From: Patiria pectinifera
Lineage: Eukaryota > Echinodermata > Asteroidea > Valvatida > Asterinidae
Direction of reading: 5' to 3'
Assembly (NCBI GenBank): GCA_029964075.1
Contig: CM057136.1
Span: 12,400,001-12,464,000 of the forward strand
DNA: 64,000 nt
This document shows, in pieces, positions 26,601-39,163 of the stretch. Both the position numbers and the translations under genes were made by a program. The number at the start of each line of letters is the position of its first letter. Position 1 is the first letter of the stretch. The notes beneath the pieces are model-generated. The model saw nothing but the letters and a program-made list of their open reading frames with translations, was not told the DNA's origin and did not search any database.

Positions 26601-29600
26601 GCTTTAATTTTAATGCATGTTTCGAACACCTGATAGAGAGCAAATTGTGATTATTTTCTTGAATTTCTAAAGTGGGGAAATTTATCATTGGAGTCGATGG
26701 CAATTCATTGCACCTATAGGGGCACTGTTGAAAGCGGACACTCATAGACTCTCTTTGGCAGTAGGTGGCGCTCTTCATCCCTGCCGACTGACGAGACAAG
26801 CTTTTTACGACCGGCCGATGTCGCTGGCCCGATTTTTCTTCGCACATCCCCGCCTGGCTCGCTCTTAAAATCTGTAGCTAGCAGTTTGCAGTTTGCCACT
26901 CTGCAAACACCCCTCTACCGCTGTGCCACTGGCCAGAGGTGGATGAAATTAGTGGCGCACCCGGGGGGGGGGGGGTTGACCACTCCCATTCGTAGAGGTT
27001 GTTAATATTTTTATATTTTTTTTTTCGGGGGCGGGGTTTCATTTTTGTGGTCCACGAATTGACCGATATGTATGTGGAATATTTTCGAGTATTATAATAG
27101 GGGTGTATAAGTGGCGCCACCAACGTCAAAATATTTTCCCCTCCCACAAAAAAAACACCCAATTTGTTTGAAAAAAAACCCAAAATTGTGAGCACCCCCC
27201 CCCCCCAAGCTAAATCCTGGGTGCGCTATACTGGGTAAAATAGGCGGCAAAGATATCGGGAAAGTAGGAACAAAAATATCCAGCTAGTTTGCAGGCCTTT
27301 ACACAGTTTGAAAAGTTTGTTTTAAATTGCGCGCTCCAGTTCTGAAATTGCGCACACTATTCAAAACGAATAAGGATCCGAGCATCCCGCCCTTCAATCG
27401 AAAATCCAAATTAATTAATTCAACCAAAAAAATCAGCTCATGTCGATGTTAAGCATTAAAAAAAAACCTTTTTTTTCTGAGGCCAAAATTTCGGGCGAAT
27501 TTTTTTGGATTCTTTTTAACTTCTACAAAATTTACCAATTGACGTAAAATGAACGGTTACCGTAGTCAAATTGATCGAACGAAATTTAATTTTGATAATA
27601 ATCAATTATTTAATATTGATAGATTCACGACGTATACCTTTGATTCCTTTTTAAATACTACCGGAGACCTGCCGGGCAGATGTAAATATCCAACTTAAGC
27701 AAAGTTTTAAAAAAATAATTAGAGGATAAAAAAAAATCAAAAAGTTATGTGCTAGCCAAGCTTTCAGGGGTCGGTCTGAGCCATAACAATGCCCCAGCCA
27801 ACCCCTTAGTTCTCTTCCGGGGTCTCGGTGTCCCCGACCAATACACACTTCCTTCCCTGTCCATCCATGTAACCCCGGAGGGCCAGGCGCCATGTAAAAG
27901 CAAAGAGCTAATGGAGGAACAGGGCGGCACCCTAAGCCCTGATCCTCCGAGTGGACCACATGCCCTGAACCTGTACGAAGACGCCAACCTGGAACTCACG
28001 GACAGTACCAGCCGCAGAGCTTACCGATTAAGCTAAGGTACCGTTGGTGTTTGACAACGGGAAATTAAACATCTTGTGCTCAATGTACTTAGAGTTACGC
28101 AACAGTGAACACTATTATTATGCAGGCTTTTTTGAGCTATCGGGTGCGTCCAGGGGCGGATCCAGGATTTTGGGGGGGGGGGGGGGTCCGGGCACCTTAG
28201 ATATTTATATCCGATTATTGAGGACAGGGCGGACCGTGTTATTATTATATTTGATTAAAAATTATTTATTTTTCGTGTGTGTCTGACCGGTGGGGGGTTT
28301 CGTCCCCTCTGGATCTGCGCCTGACTTCTACTATTTGTATTTGGACAGATACAGATTTGCAACTCCGTCACGACTATTTCAACATTATCACGTCTTCAGA
28401 AAATGAAACGATAATTTGTTTTGACGGATTTGTTTCCTCATCCTTAATTCTATCAACAACCAAAAACAAACATTTAAACGTAGATGAAAACAACATTAAC
28501 CAGGACACCACATTACACTAGGGGCCCTGTTCATGGTGTCCATATTTTATGTTTCGTACGATAACGCTTCTCTCGTAACCCCGCCCTGCTAACAGGGACT
28601 AGGGCGCTGGGCCGGGAATTAAGGGCTGATGCCATTCACAGAATCTTGTGAAGGAAGTGGGGATGGCATTCTGGGTAAGATATCATGTCCTATTATAGCC
28701 TTACATTTTTGATGAAATTTGGCCCAAAAATGACTTTCCTCAAAACGATGCAGAAATTCCTTTAGAGGTAAAAGGAGCATCAACCAACCTGCAAACACCC
28801 AATATTTTGCAGATTCGGGTAAAAATCATAGATTTTTTGAGAAAAAATCCTAATTTTTGACTGCTTTCACCCCATATTTTCGTCCAAATTTCATTTTGGA
28901 AAGCACATCTGTCCAGAAATCGCATTGGAATGTGTTCTAGGGTCCTATGGGCATCTTTCCAGCAAGTTTGAAGAAATTTGATTTTTCGGCCAACATTGGA
29001 AAAAATGCAAGGGGTTAGCCTTACTTTTTTGATGAAATTTGGCCCAAATATGACTTTTCTCAAAACGATGCAGAAATTCCTTTAGAGGTAAGATGAGCAT
29101 CAATCAACCTTCAAATATCCAATATTTTGCAGATTTGGGCAAAAATCATGGATTTTTAGAGGAAAAAAAATCTCAGTTTTGACCAATTTCACCCCAAATT
29201 TTCGTCCAAATCTCATTTGAAAAGTGCATCTATCCAGAAATCGAATTGAAATGTGTTCTAGGGTCCTATGGGCATCTTTGCTGCAAGTTTGAAGAAATTG
29301 GATTTTTTGGGCCAAAATTTGAAAAAATGCAAGGGTTAAAGTCAAAATTATAGCTGCGGCTGTTTAAAGGGTTGAGGCGGTAAAATGGGTCCGAAGTAGC
29401 ATACGCCGGCCAAATCACGATTTGCATGCCCTCAAATTCTTCAGTACTTGAGCATATTGTGGGCCATGCACTTGAGGGTTCGTAAACAGTGAGGGTGGAA
29501 GCCGTGCACAGGAACGTGAGCTTGTATTTGTGTGCAATCCGCATACAATTGGGGCTCTAAAAGCGCTCTATTTTGCATTGGAGTGTAGGCGCCGTTTTTC

Positions 29601-32600
29601 AAAATGGCGATGAGTGATCATATTTGAATCTCCCAACTTACAATCAGATTACCACCAAAAAATGAGGAAAAATAGAAAGACGATCCAACTAAGCTTTAAT
29701 TTTAATGCATGTTTCGAACACCTGATAGAGAGCAAATTGTGATTATTTTCTTGAATTTCTAAAGTGGGGAAATTTATCATTGGAGTCGATGGCAATTCAT
29801 TGCACCTATAGGGGCACTGTTGAAAGCGGACACTCATAGACTCTCTTTGGCAGTAGGTGGCGCTCTTCATCCCTGCCGACTGACGAGACAAGCTTTTTAC
29901 GACCGGCCGATGTCGCTGGCCCGATTTTTCTTCGCACATCCCCGCCTGGCTCGCTCTTAAAATCTGTAGCTAGCAGTTTGCAGTTTGCCACTCTGCAAAC
30001 ACCCCTCTACCGCTGTGCCACTGGCCAGAGGTGGATGAAATTAGTGGCGCACCCGGGGGGGGGGGGGTTGACCACTCCCATTCGTAGAGGTTGTTAATAT
30101 TTTTATATTTTTTTTTTCGGGGGCGGGGTTTCATTTTTGTGGTCCACGAATTGACCGATATGTATGTGGAATATTTTCGAGTATTATAATAGGGGTGTAT
30201 AAGTGGCGCCACCAACGTCAAAATATTTTCCCCTCCCACAAAAAAAACACCCAATTTGTTTGGAAAAAAACCCAAAATTGTGAGCACCCCCCCCCCCAAG
30301 CTAAATCCTGGGTGCGCTATACTGGGTAAAATAGGCGGCAAAGATATCGGGAAAGTAGGAACAAAAATATCCAGCTAGTTTGCAGGCCTTTACACAGTTT
30401 GAAAAGTTTGTTTTAAATTGCGCGCTCCAGTTCTGAAATTGCGCACACTATTCAAAACGAATAAGGATCCGAGCATCCCGCCCTTCAATCGAAAATCCAA
30501 ATTAATTAATTCAACCAAAAAAATCAGCTCATGTCGATGTTAAGCATTAAAAAAAAACCTTTTTTTTCTGAGGCCAAAATTTCGGGCGAATTTTTTTGGA
30601 TTCTTTTTAACTTCTACAAAATTTACCAATTGACGTAAAATGAACGGTTACCGTAGTCAAATTGATCGAACGAAATTTAATTTTGATAATAATCAATTAT
30701 TTAATATTGATAGATTCACGACGTATACCTTTGATTCCTTTTTAAATACTACCGGAGACCTGCCGGGCAGATGTAAATATCCAACTAAAGCAAAGTTTAA
30801 AAAAATAATTAGAGGATAAAAAAAAATCAAAAAGTTATGTGCTAGCCAAGCTTTCAGGGGTCGGTCTGAGCCATAACAATGCCCCAGCCAACCCCTTAGT
30901 TCTCTTCCGGGGTCTCGGTGTCCCCGACCAATACACACTTCCTTCCCTGTCCATCCATGTAACCCCGGAGGGCCAGGCGCCATGTAAAAGCAAAGAGCTA
31001 ATGGAGGAACAGGGCGGCACCCTAAGCCCTGATCCTCCGAGTGGACCACATGCCCTGAACCTGTACGAAGACGCCAACCTGGAACTCACGGACAGTACCA
31101 GCCGCAGAGCTTACCGATTAAGCTAAGGTACCGTTGGTGTTTGACAACGGGAAATTAAACATCTTGTGCTCAATGTACTTAGAGTTACGCAACAGTGAAC
31201 ACTATTATTATGCAGGCTTTTTTGAGCTATCGGGTGCGTCCAGGGGCGGATCCAGGATTTTGCGGGGGGGGGGGGGTCCGGGCACCTTAGATATTTATAT
31301 CCGATTATTGAGGACAGGGCGGACCGTGTTATTATTATATTTGATTAAAAATTATTTATTTTTCGTGTGTGTCTGACCGGTGGGGGGGGGGGGGGTTTCG
31401 TCCCCCTCTGGATCTGCGCCTGACTTCTACTATTTGTATTTGGACAGATACAGATTTGCAACTCCGTCACGACTATTTCAACATTATCACGTCTTCAGAA
31501 AATGAAACGATAATTTGTTTTGACGGATTTGTTTCCTCATCCTTAATTCTATCAACAACCAAAAACAAACATTTAAACGTAGATGAAAACAACATTAACC
31601 AGGACACCACATTACACTAGGGGCCCTGTTCATGGTGTCCATATTTTATGTTTCGTACGATAACGCTTCTCTCGTAACCCCGCCCTGCTAACAGGGACTA
31701 GGGCGCTGGGCCGGGAATTAAGGGCTGATGCCATTCACAGAATCTTGTGAAGGAAGTGGGGATGGCATTCTGGGTAAGATATCATGTCCTATTATAGCCT
31801 TACATTTTTGATGAAATTTGGCCCAAAAATGACTTTCCTCAAAACGATGCAGAAATTCCTTTAGAGGTAAAAGGAGCATCAACCAACCTGCAAACACCCA
31901 ATATTTTGCAGATTCGGGTAAAAATCATAGATTTTTTGAGAAAAAATCCTAATTTTTGACTGCTTTCACCCCATATTTTCGTCCAAATTTCATTTTGGAA
32001 AGCACATCTGTCCAGAAATCGCATTGGAATGTGTTCTAGGGTCCTATGGGCATCTTTCCAGCAAGTTTGAAGAAATTTGATTTTTCGGCCAACATTGGAA
32101 AAAATGCAAGGGGTTAGCCTTACTTTTTTGATGAAATTTGGCCCAAATATGACTTTTCTCAAAACGATGCAGAAATTCCTTTAGAGGTAAGATGAGCATC
32201 AATCAACCTTCAAATATCCAATATTTTGCAGATTTGGGCAAAAATCATGGATTTTTAGAGGAAAAAAAATCTCAGTTTTGACCAATTTCACCCCAAATTT
32301 TCGTCCAAATCTCATTTGAAAAGTGCATCTATCCAGAAATCGAATTGAAATGTGTTCTAGGGTCCTATGGGCATCTTTGCAGCAGGTTTGAAGAAATTGG
32401 ATTTTTTGGGCCAAAATTTGAAAAAATGCAAGGGTTAAAGTCAAAATTATAGCTGCGCCTGTTTAAAGGGTTGAGGCGGTAAAATGGGTCCGAAGTAGCA
32501 TACGCCGGCCAAATCACGATTTGCATGCCCTTAAATTCTTCAGTACTTGAGCATATTGTGGGCCATGCACTTGAGGGTTCGTAAACAGTGAGGGTGGAAG

Positions 32601-35600
32601 CCGTGCACAGGAACGTGAGCTTGTATTTCTGTGCAATTCGCATAAAATTGGGGCTGTAGAAGCGCTCTATTTTGCATTGGAGTGTAGGCGCCGTTTTTCA
32701 AAATGGCGATGAGTGATCATATTTGAATCTCCCAACTTACAATCAGATTACCACCAAAAAATGAGGAAAAATAGAAAGACGATCCAACTAAGCTTTAATT
32801 TTAATGCATGTTTCGAACACCTGATAGAGAGCAAATTGTGATTATTTTCTTGAATTTCTAAAGTGGGGAAATTTATCATTGGAGTCGATGGCAATTCATT
32901 GCACCTATAGGGGCACTGTTGAAAGCGGACACTCATAGACTCTCTTTGGCAGTAGGTGGCGCTCTTCATCCCTGCCGACAGACGAGACAAGCTTTTTACG
33001 ACCGGCCGATGTCGCTGGCCCGATTTTTCTTCGCACATCCCCGCCTGGCTCGCTCTTAAAATCTGTAGCTAGCAGTTTGCAGTTTGCCACTCTGCAAACA
33101 CCCCTCTACCGCTGTGCCACTGGCCAGAGGTGGATGAAATTAGTGGCGCACCCGGGGGGGGGGGGGTTGACCACTCCCACTCGTAGAGGTTGTTAATATT
33201 TTTATATTTTTTTTTTTCGGGGGCGGGGTTTCATTTTTGTGGTCCACGAATTGACCGATATGTATGTGGAATATTTTCGAGTATTATAATAGGGGTGTAT
33301 AAGTGGCGCCACCAACGTCAAAATATTTTCCCCTCCCACAAAAAAACCACCCAATTTGTTTGGAAAAAAAAACCAAAATTGTGAGCACCCCCCCCCCAAG
33401 CTAAATCCTGGGTGCGCTATACTGGGTAAAATAGGCGGCAAAGATATCGGGAAAGTAGGAACAAAAATATCCAGCTAGTTTGCAGGCCTTTACACAGTTT
33501 GAAAAGTTTGTTTTAAATTGCGCGCTCCAGTTCTGAAATTGCGCACACTATTCAAAACGAATAAGGATCCGAGCATCCCGCTCTTCAATCGAAAATCCAA
33601 ATTAATTAATTCAACCAAAAAAATCAGCTCATGTCGATGTCAAGCATTAAAAAAAAACCTTTTTTTTTCTGAGGCCAAAATTTCGGGCGATTTTTTTTGG
33701 ATTCTTTTTAACTTCTACAAAATTTACCAATTGACGTAAAATGAACGGTTACCGTAGTCAAATTGATCGAACGAAATTTAATTTTGATAATAATCAATTA
33801 TTTAATATTGATAGATTCACGACGTATACCTTTGATTCCTTTTTAAATACTACCGGAGACCTGCCGGGCAGATGTAAATATCCAACTTAAGCAAAGCAAA
33901 AAAAAATAATTAGAGGATAAAAAAAAAATCAAAAAGTTATGTGCTAGCCAAGCTTTCAGGGGTCGGTCTGAGCCATAACAATGCCCCAGCCAACCCCTTA
34001 GTTCTCTTCCGGGGTCTCGGTGTCCCCGACCAATACACACTTCCTTCCCTGTCCATCCATGTAACCCCGGAGGGCCAGGCGCCATGTAAAAGCAAAGAGC
34101 TAAGGGAGGAACAGGGCGGCACCCTAAGGCCAAAAAAAAAAGTCTCCGGTTTCTGGTATGCGCGCGCGTCGCCGTAGCCATGCGCGTCGGCAAAATGAAA
34201 AAGTTTTTTTTTTCAATACAAGATGATGTTTCAAAACCGCCAAACTCACTGGTTTGACTGGAATTCTGCTGCTGCACAATTTTAACGTGTTTTTAGATGG
34301 GGTTATGATCGAGAATAAGATTTATGTGGCCTCTCTGGACTCCCATATATTTGCACTAAGTTTAGTCGGGCACCATTTGCAGTCATCAGCCGACATTTGA
34401 AGCCAAAAAAAAAAACAGGTAAAAAAAAAAAAAGCCGCGTCGCCGCACCACTTTTGGGGCAAGCTCCATACCAGAAACCGGAGACTTTTTTTTTTTGGCC
34501 TAAGCCCTGATCCTCCGAGTGGACCACATGCCCTGAACCTGTACGAAGACGCCAACCTGGAACTCACGGACGGTACCAGCCGCAGAGCTTACCGATTAAG
34601 CTAAGGTACCGTTGGTGTTTGACAACGGGAAATTAAACATCTTGTGCTCAATGTACTTAGAGTTACGCAACAGTGAACACTATTATTATGCAGGCTTTTT
34701 TGAGGTATCGGGTGCGTTCAGGGGTGGATCCAGGGTTGTTTGCAGGGCGGGGGGGGTGGGGGTCCGGGCACCTTGGATATTTATATCCGATTATTGAGGA
34801 CAGGGCGGACCGTGTTATTATTATATTTGATTAACAATATTTATTTTTCGTGTGTGTCTGACCGGTGGGGGGGGGGGGGGGGTTCGTCCCCCTCTGGATC
34901 CGCGCCTGACTTCTACTATTTGTATTTGGACAGATACAGATTTTCAACTCCGTCACGAATATTTCAACATTATCACGTCTTCAGAAAATGAAACGATAAT
35001 TTGTTTTGACGGATTTGTTTCCTCAAAAATAATGTGAACAGTACGTTCTCATCCTTAGGCCTAATTCTATCAACAACCAAAAACAAACATTGAAACGTAG
35101 ATGAAAACGACATTAACCAGGACACCACATTACACTAGGGGGCCCTGTTCATGATGTCCATATTTTATGTTTTGTACGACAACGCTTCACTCGTAACCCC
35201 GCCCTGCAAACAGGGACTAAGGCGCTGGGCCGGGAATTAAGGGCTGATGCCATTCACAGAATCTTGTGAAGGAAGTGGGGATGGCATTCTGGGTAAGATA
35301 TCATGTCCTATTATAGCCTTACATTTTTGATGAAATTTGGCCCAAAAATGACTTTCCTCAAAACGATGCAGAAATTCCTTTAAAGGTAAAAGGAGCATCA
35401 ACCAACCTGCAAACACCCAATATTTTGCAGATGCGGGTAAAAATCATAGATTTTTTGAGAAAAAAATCCTAATTTTTGACTGCTTTCACCCCAAATTTTC
35501 GTCCAAATTTCATTTTGGAAAGCACATCTGTCCAGAAATCGCATTGAAATGTGTTCTAGGGTCCTATGGGCATCTTTCCAGCAAGTTTGAAGAAATTTGA

Positions 35601-38600
35601 TTTTTCGGCCAACATTGGAAAAAATGCAAGGGGTTAGCCTTACTTTTTTGATGAAATTTGGCCCAAAAATGACTTTTCTCAAAACGATGCAGAAATTCCT
35701 TTAGAGGTAAGATGAGCATCAATCAACCTTCAAATATCCAATATTTTGCAGATTTGGGCAAAAATCATGGATTTTTAGAGGAAAAAAAATCTCAGTTTTG
35801 ACCAACTTCACCCCAAATTTTCGTCCAAATCTCATTTGAAAAGTGCATCTATCCAGAAATCGAATTGAAATGTGTCCTAGGGTCCTATGGGCATCTTTGC
35901 AGCAGGTTTGAAGAAATTGGATATTTTGGGCCAAAATTTGAAAAAAATGCAAGGGTTAAAGTCAAAATTATAGCTGCGGCTGTTTAAAGGGTTGAGGCGG
36001 TAAAATGGGTCCGAAGTAGCATACGCCGGCCAAATCACGATTTGCATGCCCTCAAATTCTTCAGTACTTGAGCATATTGTGCGCCATGCACTTGAGGGTT
36101 CGTAAACAGTGAGGGTGGAAGCCGTGCACAGGAACGTGAGCTTGTATTTGTGTGCAATCCGCATACAATTGGGGCTCTAAAAGCGCTCTATTTTGCATTG
36201 GAGTGTAGGCGCCGTTTTTCAAAATGGCGATGAGTGATCATATTTGAATCTCCCAACTTACAATCAGATTACCACCAAAAAATGAGGAAAAATAGAAAGA
36301 CGATCCAACTAAGCTTTAATTTTAATGCATGTTTCGAACGCCTGATAGAGAGCAAATTGTGATTATTTTCTTGAATTTCTAAAGTGGGGAAATTTATCAT
36401 TGGAGTCGATGGCAATTCATTGCACCTATAGGGGCACTGTTGAAAGTGGACACTCATAGACTCTCTTTGGCAGTAGGTGGCGCTCTTCATCCCTGCCGAC
36501 AGACGAGACAAGCTTTTTACGACCGGCCGATGTCGCTGGCCCGATTTTTCTTCGCACATCCCCGCCTGGCTCGCTCTTAAAATCTGTAGCTAGCAGTTTG
36601 CAGTTTGCCACTCTGCAAACACCCCTCTACCGCTGTGCCACTGGCCAGAGGTGGATGAAATTAGTGGCGCACCCGGGGGAGTGTTGACCCCTCCCACTCG
36701 TAGAGGTTGTTAAGTTTTATATTTTTTTTCGGGGGCGGGGTTTCATTTTTTTGGTCCACGAATTGACCGATATGTATGTGGCATATTTTCGAGTATTGTA
36801 ATAGGGGTGTATAAGTGGCGCCACCAACGTCAAAATATTTTCCCCTCCCACAAAAAAAAACACCCAATTTGTTTGGAAAAAAAAACCAAAATTGTGAGCA
36901 ACCCCCCCCCCCCCAAGCTAAATCCTGGGTGCGCTATACTGGGTAAAATAGGCGGCAAAGATATCGGGAAAGGAGGAACAAAAATATCCAGCTAGTTTGC
37001 AGGCCTTTACACAGTTTGAAAAGTTTGTTTTAAATTGCGCGCTCCAGTTCTGAAATTGCGCACACTATTCAAAACGAATAAGGATCCGAGCATCCCGCTC
37101 TTCAATCGAAAATCCAAATTAATTAATTGAACCAAAAAAAATCAGCTCATGTCGATGTCAAGCATTAAAAAAAAACCTTTTTTTTCTGAGGCCAAAATTT
37201 CGGGCGAATTTTTTTGGATTCTTTTTAACTTCTACAAAATTTACCAATTGACGTAAAATGAACGGTTACCGTAGTCAAATTGATCGAACGAAACTTAATT
37301 TTGATAATAATCAATTATTTAATATTGATAGATTCACGACGTATACCTTTGATTCCTTTTTAAATACTACCGGAGACCTGCCGGGCAGATGTAAATATCC
37401 AACTTAAGCAAAGTTAAAAAAAAATAATTAGAGGATAAAAAAAAAAATCAAAAAGTTATGTGCTAGCCAAGCTTTCAGGGGTCGGTCTGAGCCATAACAA
37501 TGCCCCAGCCAACCCCTTAGTTCTCTTCCGGGGTCTCGGTGTCCCCGACCAATACACACTTCCTTCCCTGTCCATCCATGTAACCCCGGAGGGCCAGGCG
37601 CCATGTAAAAGCAAAGAGCTAAGGGAGGAACAGGGCGGCACCCTAAGCCCTGATCCTCCGAGTGGACCACATGCCCTGAACCTGTACGAAGACGCCAACC
37701 TGGAACTCACGGACAGTACCAGCCGCAGAGCTTACCGATTAAGCTAAGGTACCGTTGGTGTTTGACAACGGGAAATTAAACATCTTGTGCTCAATGTACT
37801 TAGAGTTACGCAACAGTGAACACTATTATTATGCAGGCTTTTTTGAGGTATCGGGTGCGTTCAGGGGTGGATCAAGGTTTTTTTTGCAGGGGGGGGGGGT
37901 CCGGGCACCTTGGCTATTTATATCCGATTATTGAGGACAGGGCGGACCGTGTTATTATTATATTTGATTACAAATTATTTATTTTTCGTGTGTGTCTGAC
38001 CGGTGGGGGGGGGGGGGGGGGGTGGTCCCCCTCTGGATCCGCGCCTGACTTCTACTATTTGTATTTGGACAGATACAGATTTTCAACTCCGTCACGACTA
38101 TTTCAACATTATCACGACTTCAGAAAATGAAACGATAATTTGTTTTGACGGATTTGTTTCCTCAAAAATAATGTGAACAGTGCGTTCTCATCCTAAATTC
38201 TATCAACAACCAAAAACAAACATTTAAACGTAGATGAAAACAACATTAACCAGGACACCACGTTACACTAGGGGGCCCTGTTCATAATGTCCATATTTTA
38301 TGTTTCGTACGATAACGCTTCGCTCGTAACCCCGCCCTGCAAACAGGGACTAGGGCGCTGGGCCGGGAATTAAGGGCTGATGCCATTCACAGAATCTTGT
38401 GAAGGAAGTGGGGATGGCATTCTGGGTAAGATATCATGTCCTATTATAGCCTTACATTTTTGATGAAATTTGGCCCCAAAATGACTTTCCTCAAAACGAT
38501 GCAGAAATTCCTTTAGAGGTAAAAGGAGCATCAACCAACCTGCAAACACCCAATATTTTGCAGATTCGGGTAAAAATCATAGATTTTTTGAGAAAAAATC

Positions 38601-38768
38601 TTAATTTTTGACTGCTTTCACCCCATTTTTTCGTCCAAATTTTATTTTGGAAAGCACATCTGTCCAGAAATCGCATTGAAATGTGTTCTAGGGTCCTATG
38701 GGCATCTTTCCAGCAAGTTTGAAGAAATTTGATTTTTCGGCCAAAATTGGAAAAAATGCAAGGGGTTT
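23648..38768. repeat. 3.1-kb tandem repeat array, about five units
   Basis: Using TTCAAAATGGCGATGAGTGA as anchor, units start near 23650, 26505, 29597, 32696 and 36217. Unit 1 lacks about 260 bp next to its anchor, joined at a short CTT identity. Units 2 and 3 are about 3.09-3.10 kb and nearly identical, unit 4 is 3.52 kb because of an insertion, and unit 5 stops at 38768. Within each unit are: a MITE-like segment with GTGGCGCACCCGG ends (about 23852-24127 in unit 1), a 255-bp GC-rich segment open on both strands (24644-24898), a MITE with CAGGGGCGGATCCAGG ends (25050-25229), and an imperfect 320-bp direct dimer (25600-26260). G-runs and A-runs vary in length between units. I see no credible gene in it. 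Confidence 0.9.
34128..34500. mobile_element. Harbinger-like MITE inserted in array unit 4
   Basis: The other units read CACCCTAAGCCCTGATC at this place; here 373 bp bounded by GGCC and flanked by TAA (34125-34127 and 34501-34503) interrupt it. The termini are inverted, GGCCAAAAAAAAAAAGTCTC then CGGTTTCTGGTATG. The TWA duplication and GG-starting ends fit PIF/Harbinger. Comparison with sister units gives the empty site directly. Confidence 0.8.
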
Positions 38769-39163
38769 AAGATGTATTTTTTTTTTTTTTTTTACAGTTT
38801 TAGGCGGAATACATTTAACGGGTATTTCGTACCATCCCTATTATCTTCACATTAATTAAGCTATCTTTTTTTCTGGTTGTGTTCCTACGATTGTGAACAG
38901 CCGGGAAATCATTCCAAAATAAGCAGAGAGGGCGCTATTTGTGACCTATCTAGCTCATTACACGATCCGCTATGCGCGCATACGTACGTACGTAACTGTG
39001 TACGGAGCTTGTATGGACATCGACAGGACCGTCAATGCATGTTGTTGAATGTTGTTCTTCATTCTTGCCGACTGCTGGGTATTTTCCTTTGGTATATAGC
39101 GTTAATTTTGCAGTTTCTTATAGGATAGATGACCAACAACAACCAGCCATCGTGGCGTCGAAA
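38769..39163 (+). promoter_or_regulatory. MOB1 5' flank
   Basis: Only 395 bp separate the end of the 3.1-kb array from the MOB1 ATG, so the promoter and 5' UTR must lie here or within array sequence. A T-run (38777-38793), CATACGTACGTACGTAAC (38980-38997) and no TATA box are seen. An upstream 83-codon frame here has no recognisable product. Confidence 0.4.

Noticed and set aside
24556-37747. recurring 60-144-codon frames in the 3.1-kb units
   Set aside because: Copies are alike because the units are young; frames break at G-runs and A-runs, and both strands are equally open.
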